Shown: piece by piece, positions 1 to 10,400 of the stretch
Position numbering within the stretch: the first letter of the stretch is position 1
Layout of the letters: each line of letters begins with the position of its first letter
From: Aspidiotus rigidus
Lineage: Eukaryota; Arthropoda; Insecta; Hemiptera; Diaspididae
Assembly: GCA_035079385.1 (NCBI GenBank)
Contig: JAVHKY010000038.1
Span: 1,240,001-1,304,000 of the forward strand
Reading direction: 5' to 3'
DNA length: 64,000 nt
Made by a program: the position numbers and the translations under genes
Notes under the pieces: generated by a model
Database searches by the model: none
What the model was told of the DNA's origin: nothing
What the model saw: the letters and a program-made list of their open reading frames with translations, nothing else

Positions 1-1156
1 GTTGGAGGCTTAATTTTTTTGAAGGCCTCCGGAACGAATACAGAGAATGACCGAGCGGATTTATATGCATTTATTGTCCCTAAAATATGCGCATATTACA
101 TACATTTTTTATCCTATATAAAAATACAAAAAATATGCATTATGTACCAAAATATTATGCATTAAATATATGCAAAAATTGATATGGTAATCACATTTTA
201 CAGGATTTTTAATTCTCTAAACAAATAATGAGGTTTGAAGCCTAGTAGACACACTGCATGCAAGCGTGCTACAAAACGTTCCCCGAACAGAACTTACAAT
301 TTTTCATTTGCATTTAAAATTAATGTGACACGATTGACACGATTCATTTGAAATAAAATCGGAATCATTTTCTTGATGTAGTCCATTCGAGAGAGTCCTT
401 CTTACTTCCATGTCGTGGAAACGTCGTGCATTATAAAATAAAGTGATTGCTAGTGCCAATATGTTCTATGCTTTCTAATTGTATCGTTTCATCCACGATT
501 AAATTTGCCATTACAACAAAAATTCGACTCGAAACAACGAACACCTACATACACACACTCTCCCAATTTCTTCACAAGTTTAAGAATTACTTGTAATGAT
601 ATTTAGACCTGATGTAAGCTCATGGTATTTCACACACCTTAATTATGACAAATGCCAAATTCTTCAGCGAAAAATCACCAATTTCCTACCAATTTTTTCC
701 TATACGCAAATTAAAGTACTGAAAATACAATCTTCGAAATCGTGAAACGCTGATAGTAGGTACCTATTGAGAGATCGTTTTCTTAGATTATACTGAAAAG
801 TCAGTTAACACACATTCTCAAGTCGATGAAAAATTTTCGTGCATTCCTGTTTAAATTGAAGTCGACAGCAGATATCGATTTTTTTTTTTTTTTTTTTTTT
901 TTCTTTGCAAACGTGCTTGTCTTTTTAAAAGATTCCATGAAGACTGACTCCATACCCTTTTTCTCAACATTGATCTTGATTTCTGGTAAGTGCTCTGTTC
1001 GATAAAATCAGAAACATATCGGGAAGCTATCGTATTGAGGGGCACCTGTCTTATAAATTCTTGTTCCAAGAGAATCTACTAATATTAGAGACCGAGAGAC
1101 GCACTTCCTCTTCTACATTTTGTTAATCTAACTCCGATATTCAGTTACTGTTTCAG
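1..1156. other. Non-coding flank upstream of the AAA-ATPase-like gene
   Basis: No convincing coding region was seen. The stretch is AT-rich and has a long T run near 879-902. It should hold the missing first exon or exons of the gene beginning at 1157, because that gene has no in-frame start codon before its first conserved motif. I could not single out that exon. Confidence 0.4.
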
Positions 1157-2937
1157 CGGTACTCGACCTACCCAACGAGAATGACAATTTTGAAGATATA
1201 CGAGCGCAGAATAAAGTGTACGTGGACAAAAGTATCTACATCACAAAGCTACTGGAACGCAAAAATCGTTTCCTCCAACTATGCCGACCACCAAATTTTG
1301 GTAAATCCAACTTCCTGCAGATGCTGAGTTCTTTCTTCGGCGGTAAAAAAGAAATGTTCGTGGGTCTAAAAATCCACGAAAGTCATCTTGATTGGCAGAA
1401 GTATCCAGTACTCTATTTAGATTTCGCTAAGATGAAAATTGACTCCGTAGAGGAGTTCAAAGACGACCTCAGTCGCGCAATAACAGAATGCGGAAAAACG
1501 TACGGAGTCGATATTCCACAAACGATTTCCGTCAAAAGTCAACTGTGGCAGTTTCTGTGTGAATTTTCGGAAAAACGAGGACAACTTCAGTCGGTAGTAG
1601 TTCTCGTCAACGACTATGACCGGCCTCTGCGACGACATATGGAAAATGAGAATACGAATGTGGCACGGGAAATGAAGCGTTTTCTCGAAGATTTTCTTGT
1701 TATTTTTAGAATACGAGAAAATGAAATAAAATTTTCATTTTTCACCTGTACAACCAAAGTAAAACTCGATATTTTAGATAAAGGCTCAAATCTTTTCGAG
1801 GATATCAGCTATGTCCCAGAATTCAACGGAATGATAGGTTTGACCGAAGAAGAACTGACTGATACATTTCGAGGTCATATCGATGCGATGGCAGTAAGCC
1901 AACCGAATGAAACCTTTCAGTCTCTGGTCCGGATGCTCAGGAAGCGTTACGATGGTTACTGTTTTTCGCAAAAAATGCCTTCGGCGTGTCGATTGTACAA
2001 TTTCCATTCAGTTATTTCTCATCTGCGTGAAAAAGAAGCGGGCACGTATTGGCATTCCGATGGAGAACAATCCTTGTACAACATATTCGAGACTTTCAGA
2101 AATAAAGAACGATGGAGTAAATATGGTTTCCGAGAAGATGAATTCAGAGACGCTGTTGTTACAAGGGCGGATCTCGAGAAGGCTTACAATTTTAATGAAA
2201 CACTCCCCATGAACGTTTTCTTAGTTTTACACGGGTATCTAACGTTTCGTAGTTACGATCGTTTGGTGGATTGGTTTCTACTAGACTTTGCGAATGAAGA
2301 AATGCGAGAGACTTTTAAAAAAATCATTCTAGAACGTCTTCCCGGAGGCAACCTAAAGCCTCCTCAAATAAAAGAGAAATGTGACAACATAGAAGCTGGT
2401 ATGTCGGAGGGAAATTGCCAGAATTTCATTGAACAGATCAATAGCGTCGCATTCGATCCTGCGGAGAGCTTGAACATTACCGACGCGAGAAACATACCCA
2501 AGTACGAGCATAAACTCATTGATCGCGTGGTCAGAGTATTCGAGGCATGCAATATGGATGCCAGCTACAAGCACGAATTCCATCACCTGGGAGGCGTGGT
2601 CGTAGGGGGTGTACTCGAGCTGCTGGTAGAAACGTCTACTGAAAGTGCGTACGTGTTCGAATTTGAAATGAAGAAAAAAGCCTCACAAGCTTTTACTACC
2701 CTCCTGAACTCCGTAAAGAGGGTGGCATTTCAATTGGAGTTTGTTAATCGTCGGATGTACTTGATGGGTGTACATTTGAGTGACAAAGGCGGTACGATAG
2801 ACGAGTGGATTAGAGTGACTTATTTCAACACCAATTGCACGGATTTAAGGGCATCAAATCCATCATTCCTAAAAGAATTTTCAAAAATCACTAAGACACC
2901 TTGCGGTACAATTATGCCTGGGGCAGATCATATCTAG
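1157..2937 (+). CDS. AAA-ATPase-like / PD-(D/E)XK (PDDEXK_9) protein, 5' incomplete, candidate bacterial acquisition
   Basis: This matches the bacterial 'predicted AAA-ATPase' family with a C-terminal PDDEXK_9 nuclease-like domain. Motifs in order: LPNENDNFEDIRAQNKVYVD (the usual family N-terminus), a Walker-A-like RPPNFGKSN, LYLDFAKMK, a Walker-B-like VVVLVNDYDRPL, a sensor region FFTCTTKVKLDI, KRYDGYCFS, and a C-terminal block with YVFEFEMKKK and MYLMGVHLS. Numbering from the first GTG (1216), the ATPase part covers roughly residues 1-300 and the nuclease-like part the last 110. The conserved N-terminus is encoded upstream of that GTG. The frame stays open back to a TAA at 1129 with no ATG, and an acceptor (tttcag) lies at 1151-1156, so the start codon is on an upstream exon that I could not locate. 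The nuclease signature looks degraded: GVLE where GRxD is usual and EFE where EFK is usual. The stop is TAG at 2935-2937; a possible poly(A) signal is at 3192. Family known; substrate and function unknown. The bacterial origin is inference from family distribution. Confidence 0.8.
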
Positions 2938-4015
2938 TGACACAAGGGGAATTTAATTCATGTGTGGCGTAAACTCTATGCCGTACGCCGTAGAAATTTC
3001 ATGAATCGAGCCTTGGTTTGAAATTCGAATAATTATCCTAAGCTGTTGAGAGAGAGAAGGAGAGAAATTGCATAAAAATTTCAGCCCCGTGGGTGTACCT
3101 TTGGCGTCTCATTAGGCCGAGAGCCATTCCTATGAGTATGGTGGGCATACGCAGTCGAATTCACCCCTTCTCTTATCCTGTGTACGCTGATAATAAAGAA
3201 AAATATTTGAAAAAGCAAACGAGAGCATGAAAGTTTTTTTTTAAATCTGATGACTTCACTTTTTCTAATTCGAGATACCCTGAATGAATTTATAGGAGAA
3301 TACTTGGAACACATTGCATAAATTTTCTAAGAGATGCAACAAGCTGAAAATGCTTAATTGAACTTCTTTGATGATAGGTGCCAAAAATGGATTCAGAGGC
3401 TAAAAAAATGTCTTATGATTTGTACTGAAAAAAGAAAAATTTTTGGTAGAAATTGTACGATGTCGAAATCTGTTGAGTGTCATCTCCTCATATGGATGAC
3501 TCCAGAAGTCAGGGATGATACTGAAAATGTAATTGAATACATTGTAACTGAATTCGAAAGTAAATATTTTTATATTGTTATCGATATTTCGTTGTGTATT
3601 TGTAACTAAAATCTAAATGAGTCTCCAGCAAATTATTACCATAAATGTATGAGAGTCTTATCCGACCTAAACTAAGATTATGGGGCACCAATATACAATT
3701 TAGCTAACAAATCAGTCCTCACCTTACGTGATACTATTCAAACTTTCTCTTTGAGAATAAATGACCCTGGGTGCCTATCGCACAAGCCCTAAATTAAGTT
3801 TATGCGCAGAAGCCGCTGAACCTCCACTCTTCTATCGTACACTTATTTTAGCCTCCAAATTCTTATTTTCTGTTTCCCAATTCCTCGATTTCCTCATATA
3901 TATGTGTGTAAGAACGTGAACGTTCTTCACTGTCAGTCACTCTCCTACTCACGGACAAAGTTCGGAGCTCCGACCATATAACGCTATTCCTCTCTCGTCC
4001 TGTTTATCTTTCCGG
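2938..4015. other. Intergenic, nothing recognised
   Basis: AT-rich sequence holding the presumed 3' UTR of the AAA-ATPase-like gene, with an AATAAA at 3192-3197. Short open frames here have no recognisable motif. Confidence 0.4.
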
Positions 4016-4690
4016 GTGCAGTCAGCTGACCTGCCTTTCCTTCGGGAACTCGACTTTTTGATTCGATTCTGTGGAAACACAGCATCGCCAGATTTGTCAA
4101 GATTTTACATCTTACATATATATAGAACTCAATCTCCCTTCAAAACGGACCCTGTTTCGACTGACAACAAACAAATTCTTCTCCAATTTACTTCTTCAAT
4201 AAATCACTTCAAACAAAAACCTTGCAACCTGCTTATATTACTTCTCTCCACCTTTGGACGCTCCCCGAACCAAACATATGTCTCGACCTCGGACAATTCC
4301 CTAAATGAAACCTCATCACCATCATCGAAAACACCCAAGAGTTGATACAAGAATACCCTGGTTACACAATTTGCTTTTTAGATGGACCTAAAACAAGAGT
4401 ATTGCAGCCAGCTGAAAGCCAAAAGCCAAATTCAGGCAAATTCCTACTGATATAAGAATGAAGCTGAAAAGCTGAGTTTTTCTTGAACCTTTCTAAGTCA
4501 AATGTTTTCATTTCTTTAATTTTTTTAATTTTTTTGCAGAATAGGTAAATCCACTCACTTCAGCTGTTGCAGCTGTAGAGCGGTCATCCAAAGAAAATTA
4601 ACAGAAACTGGAGAATACTGGTCATACCCGAATCACACATTCCTACCTCATCAACCCTGATTTTCTAACTTCTCCATCCTGTCCTTACTG
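4016..4690 (+). mobile_element. LINE (I/Jockey-type with RNase H) remnant
   Basis: Conceptual translation in shifting frames gives decayed pieces of the 3' half of a non-LTR retrotransposon ORF2. ICFLDGPKTR near 4367-4396 resembles the RNase H start (usually a TDGSKT motif). GHTRITHSYLI followed by SPSCPY near 4620-4690 resembles the usual C-terminal block of I-type LINEs. No intact frame remains. Related tails lie at 23804-24117 (minus) and 53752-55310 (plus). Confidence 0.6.
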
Positions 4691-4736
4691 ACTAGGCTAT
4701 ATATTAGGAAGGAATGTTGTTGACTTCACGAACTGA

Positions 4737-4807
4737 TGACGTCACAGGCAAATTCAAGCTGATGACGTTACAAAATAATGGCGTAATTACGGATAGCCAT
4801 GACGTCA
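4737..4807. promoter_or_regulatory. Cluster of TGACGTCA palindromes
   Basis: TGACGTCA occurs at 4737-4744 and 4800-4807, with a variant TGACGTTA at 4763-4770. This octamer is the classical CRE/ATF site. It also recurs in P450-2 intron 6, so it may simply be part of a dispersed repeat. A regulatory role is speculative. Confidence 0.25.
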
Positions 4808-5493
4808 CAAGCAGATTCGACAGATGATGACGATGTTGCAAGGAGGTTCAAACTGGTTGATGTCTTTACTGTGCCTCTATCCGCTATCAAAAATTCGCAA
4901 GTTTCGGACTAAGTTTCCTCTTTTTAATGTATTTACCGGCACCCCAGCCGTCTAATGAAAATCTGGGAGTCCAAGCTCGAGTTGACCACATCTCCCCCTC
5001 TCTCGAAAATTTGCAAGGAATCTTCTTAACTTCATTCAGAATAGTTGACTTATTTTACATTAGTGAGTGTCCGAAAGCTAATAAGCGTAAAATATGTTTA
5101 CTAGACTCTATAATCTCAGTCTCGGTTGAGATTATTTCAAGAGACGTCAATTCTACGCAAACATACAACTTAGTCAATTGGAAATGCGATTACACAGAGG
5201 TGTTAGTGAAGGCTATAGTTGCTAAGCATATGAGTACCTAATCTTCTGTATTCTCATTGCAGTAGTTTTTCCGAGTTTCGAACCTGTTAAGCTAGGGTTC
5301 TGCGAATATTGCGTTTTCCAGCTCACACGCCTAGCATATGCCTGTGATGGGCACTAGGCTGTAGTCGGCTGAAACTAGGGTTTGCATACAATGTACTAGA
5401 TTATACTAGGTTTTGTCTCCTTTCGTTGATGGACTTGGAATCCTCGACCGAATCCGAAAGAGGCGAAGAGAAAGGATTAGGCTATAAAAACAC
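4808..5493. other. Intergenic, nothing recognised
   Basis: An open frame of about 104 codons at 4927-5241 has no family motif and no supporting splice context. I treat it as chance. Confidence 0.3.
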
Positions 5494-5660
5494 GTATTTT
5501 ACTCAGCTAATAAATTACATTATTTAAGCTTCTGTTTTAGATAGATGGCGACAAAGCAACAACCAAAATATTTCTTCATTCAATGGAATGAGGTAGGTAG
5601 ATCTCGCATGAATTTCATGTCAACACTCTCACGACTACCTAGTACATGGCCGTCTCTAGT
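5494..5660. repeat. Start of duplicated block upstream of P450-1
   Basis: This segment is nearly identical to 32207-32375 upstream of P450-3. Both have acacgtattttactcagc followed by the cctagta junction. It marks the upstream limit of the duplicated unit that carries P450-1 and P450-3. Confidence 0.7.
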
Positions 5661-5665
5661 ATCAG

Positions 5666-5786
5666 TAAGGAACTATATTTAAGATGCGCAAGTGATACAA
5701 AGAGGACCGTCACCATGTTGATGAAGTCGAAGGAGGAGCATTTTCAGGAGGTTTCAGGAGTGCCATGACAGAAATTTAGATATCAA
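5666..5786 (+). mobile_element. Fragment of the TAAGGAAC-family MITE
   Basis: It begins with TAAGGAACTATA and continues with gcgcaagtgata and the agtcgaaggaggagca block. It matches the left arms of the elements at 44139-44836 and 45003-45334. Only the left part is present; it abuts a hAT-like MITE fragment. Confidence 0.6.
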
Positions 5787-6105
5787 ACAATTCACTATTT
5801 AAAAAAAAATTTGTAGAAGAGTCAGAAATCGACCAAAAAATCTGAAACTTGGTGCGAATAGACTACTCATCATGCTCTACATATTTCAAAAAAACATTAT
5901 TCTCATGTGTAAATGTCTTGATTTTTTATAACCCTTGGAAATTTGCCAATACTATGGTACCTCTCGTAAGGTGACAACGCTGGTGGGTTGCGGAAGGCAT
6001 TCACAACGGCGCAGCGAACACAGCGGAATTATGTGTGAACTACATTATTTTGTGTGACAAGAATTTCATATACCTAGTGTCAATATTGTACCGTGGGGAG
6101 AACAT
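5787..6105. mobile_element. Truncated copy of the hAT-like MITE
   Basis: About 315 bp closely matches the right two-thirds of the element at 8754-9205 (both contain attattctcatgtgtaaat and end with gtgtcaatat...ttgtacc). The left terminus is missing. Confidence 0.6.
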
Positions 6106-7421
6106 TGGAAAAGTTGATTTTACACAAATATGATGAAGTTTTTGAAAAAAATGCAGAGAACGTCATTTGAAGAGCCAACGTTTTTTGATATTTTCAGCTT
6201 GGTCACGTTAAGATTGATCAACTACAACGCGAGTTATTCACGTTTTAAAATAAAAAGTCAGACAGAGGGCGAAGCGCGGTACGAGTTCAAAAATCAACTT
6301 ATGCAGTTACATATTCATTAGATAGCAGCAAAACCTCATGATGTGCGCCGTTTATTCGGTTGCAGGCTACTTAGAGTACCTACGACGCTTTTCGACAGCC
6401 TGCTGAGCACATTCTGCCGTACAAAGTTAAATTGACGCATAGGCCTATCCAGAACGTCGATCTGGGAAACTGAATAATCTTCCCTCGATGATAAAAATGG
6501 ACTTCAATCGAGTTCGTTTTGAAGACTTCGCACTAATTTTCAACGAGGTATTCGAAAATGACCTTGGATTTTCCTAATTCAATCTATGGTTTTTGAGATA
6601 ATGGAGTTACGTCAATTTGATAGATTTATGATTTTGACGTATCTCCATATCTCAAAAACCAGGCTGAGTTGGAAAAATCTGATTTATTTTCGGATTCCTT
6701 GTTGAAAATTGAGAAGGAAATCATCAAGACTTTGTTAAATCAACGCACTTTGAAATATTCGCCGACAAAGGGATCGCCATACAAACTGATTACGAGCTGA
6801 CTACGCACACTTAGGCATTTGTTAGGCGAAAGATACCGTTTGGTAATCTTATGAAATGGATATACCTCAATTCAACTTCGTACCGCAGGACGTACTAGGC
6901 ATGGCCGTCTCTAGTACGTATCAGGTCTGAATATTAAATCTGGCAACGTCGCGGTGACGAAAAAATACGGGCCGAGTTTTATATAGGCTCTTATGGAAAA
7001 ATTTTCGAAAATCACGTTAATCATTGATTTACGAACAGTATTCGATTCCGCGGGGAAAAAGTTCATAAATATATGGAAAGAGTAAACGATTCTGGATTTC
7101 AGGCGTTTCTTCAATCGTGTACTCGTAAATCTCATAGGTAGGTACATGCTACGATGAACTAGGACTGTATAAAAATCCGAGTAGTAATTATAAGTAGATC
7201 CATCAAAAACTTTATCATCTACCATCCATGAAAAGCGGCTCTAGTTTCATGACGCCAGCGTTTTCAATCTTACGAGTATAGATTATTAGCATACTACCTA
7301 GGATTTGTAGGTATTTGTGTATCTATTACGATTTTGTCGCGTCAGATCGATACGTGTGCAGTACACAACTAGACGTAACACTACTCATTAATGTTAATGA
7401 CTATTGAAATTGTAGGCAATA
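6106..7421. other. P450-1 upstream flank
   Basis: Positions 6312-6405 are an inverted copy of 32371-32465 in the P450-3 flank (gatagcagcaaaacct here, its reverse complement there). The motif catggccgtctctagta occurs at both about 5646 and 6901, bracketing about 1.25 kb absent from the P450-3 flank. The last 300 bp before the start codon is near identical to the same region of P450-3 and is the likely promoter and 5' UTR. Confidence 0.5.
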
Positions 7422-10400
7422 ATGTTCGGAATTGGTATCTTTACTGTACTTGTCTTTCTTATTGTTTATTATTTTCAATACCTCAAAAAAATGCGCGATA
7501 AATTCGGTTCTGTCGATCAGCTGCCCGGACCTCGAAACTATCCATTAATTGGAAATATGTGGGCGCTAATGCTATTGCCACGCAAAGGTATGTAAGTACT
7601 TAGGTACCTATACATTTATGAAACACGAGTGGTGGATGATTTAAAATCTATTTCATACCTGATGAGGAGACCACCGGAGATACAGCGATAACTATCAGTA
7701 CAAAAACCTTGACCTGAAAATCTTTTATGGATACCCGCATTCGGGTTTTTTAGGAAATAGTACAGTTAAGTCTTGATAACAACCGTCATTTGTAACTATG
7801 AAAGTTGTCAATCGGCATGAAATACTTACTGGTATGATGCACAGGAAAAAAGTTATAAGTAAGTCATACCAAGGATTTTTTGTTGGAGAAAACAGTCATT
7901 GGCAGTGGCAGCGCCGTGTAGGTAGGTTAAAAAATAGCTCATGTTTTTGTATGCCACGAGGGGAAAAAATTCTCCCTAGATCGCCTCTCCATCTTACTCT
8001 CACCCCTCTATCACACTGTCGCTTGTCCAGGAGTAACTTGAGTAACTCTCGCTTAGCCTACTCGTTAAAATTTAAACCGCCCACTCACGCTACCACTACG
8101 CAGCGCCGTTGCGAGCAGTGTTGAAATTTGTACTCATGAATTCTTGGTGAATCACACAGAAATGATATAAGAATATAAAACAGCAATCTGAAGAAATATC
8201 TGTGATGTTCATAACATGTAAGTCCTTTTTAGAATTGCAAACAAATTTTTCAAAGTGATTTGAAAATGATTAGATTCAAATTCTTTTCCAATCATTTTCA
8301 TCTTTTGGAATGATTTGTTATGAATTTGAATCAAATCTTTTTCAAATCACAAATCAGCATATTCCCAGGTGATTTGAATTTGATTTATAATTAATTTGAA
8401 TCATTTTCATGATAAGGATGATGGGTTCCCCCAGGATGATTGGTTTAGAATCATTTAATTCTAAACAATTTATGATTCGTGATTTGAATTGTAGGAGCTT
8501 TAGATAAAGCAACTGATTTGTGATTTGAATCACTTTCTGATAATTCGGGCCCTCTCTTGTTTAAGATACGTACTTTCAATCAGAATGATTACTCCCCATA
8601 AACTTATATAGAGGCCCCATTTTTGCTGTTGAACAAATCGTCTTCCGTGCATCATACTATTAAAGCAAATACTATAAACGATAATACCCGAACCGGAAAC
8701 TCTCATCAATTTTGTGGTCTTAACCGACTATAGCAATTCGCATGGGATGGAACCAGGGTACAATAAAGAGGTATTGACACTTGTCTATATGCTCACCATT
8801 ACTATAATGCTGTCACAAGAAATGATGTGCTTGAGTGTTTTGCCACTGTGTAGCGCCAATGATCAGTTCCCCCGTTATACACAGAGTCTTATGTAAATTC
8901 ACTATTTAAAAAAAAATTGTAGAAAATTCAGAAATTGACCAAAAAATCTGAAATTTAGTGCAAATAGACTAATCATTATGCTCTGCATATTTCAAAAAAA
9001 CATTATTCTCATGTGTAAATTTCTTGATTTTTTATAACCCTTGGAAATTTGTCAATACTATGGTACCTCTGGTAAGGTAACAACGCTGGTGGGGTGGGGA
9101 AGGCATTCACAACGGCGCAGCAAATGCAGCGAAATTCTCTATGAACTACATTATTTTGTGTGACAAGAATTTTGTGTAGTGTCAATATCTCTTTATTGTA
9201 CCATGGATGGAACTTACTAGGGGTGAAACTGAATTTGACATAGGAATTGTTTTCGTGTAGTGGTGCTTTATCAACAACCTGACCAATCGACCATAGCCAT
9301 GGCACGACATCATCATCCCTAACACCTTTAGGTAGCGCTGCGTTGTGCGATCAAAAGCGCTCAATATATTTAGATGGGAGCTTCCAGTATTATCGTTTAT
9401 AAAATTTGATTAATTAAGCAGTACTATACACGACAGGCTTTGTGAGTAACCACGCCTGTCATGTATTTGTAATCCACATTGATGTTCAGGAAGTTTATCT
9501 ACTTATGTAAATGATTACCTTCAACCAATGTCAAACAATTAAGGACCTTTTTGTCAACTATTTTGTACTTGAACAATTTTTTTTCTCTCTTCTTTGAGGT
9601 ACCTATACCGTAAACACAGAGTAAACAGAGGTCGTCTAAATGCGCTCGAGACATGGGCGTCATCCAAATTGGTTGTCTATTGTTTTGTTCCATTTTGACG
9701 CCGTCCGGTTTCTTCTGTCAACTATTCACCTAGGTACCGCGGTTGTGCTCTCCAGTGTTATTCAATTGTAGCCTTTGCAAATAAAACTTCGACGCTTCCA
9801 TCTGGTAACATACTCGTTATTTCAAAGCCGGATGGTTCCAAACGTACCTACATCAAACACAACCAAAGCGGTACCTAAACTAAGAATTTATGTGATGGCC
9901 GTATTCATTAACATTACAAGCATAGCAGAAACTATCCCTCTGTTTTCTCTGTGACCGTAGATCATACAATAATTTCAATTTACGAGTATTATACGTTTAA
10001 AATCGACGATTACAAGATTCTTTTTAAATTTAATTTTTTTCAAGAAAAAATAAAATATCAGCAAACCATGGTGCAAAAATACGGTACATTATACAGAATG
10101 TGGTTTGGAACGCTTCCAGTAGTATTATGTTCAAATGCCCAAGACGCGGAGGTAATATCCAAGTTGAATGATAAGTATTTTCCATTAAATTTCTAAGTCG
10201 AAGTGTGACCTCGCACAATCTTCAAAGAGAAAAAAATCTCTACATCATAGTGCTTACATCTTTTCCCCAATATAAGGCCTTTTAAAGTTCGAAAGAGTTG
10301 ATGAAATATTAGCTCCCGCAGAGATTTGATGGTTGGGACATTAATTTGTTGAAATGATAAAAGATTACTACATCCGCAGAAATCGTTTTCTTATTTACTG

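Noticed and set aside
1216..1218. GTG as a bacterial-style start for the AAA-ATPase-like gene
   Set aside because: Conserved family sequence continues in frame upstream of it, and the context is eukaryotic with a splice acceptor at 1151-1156.
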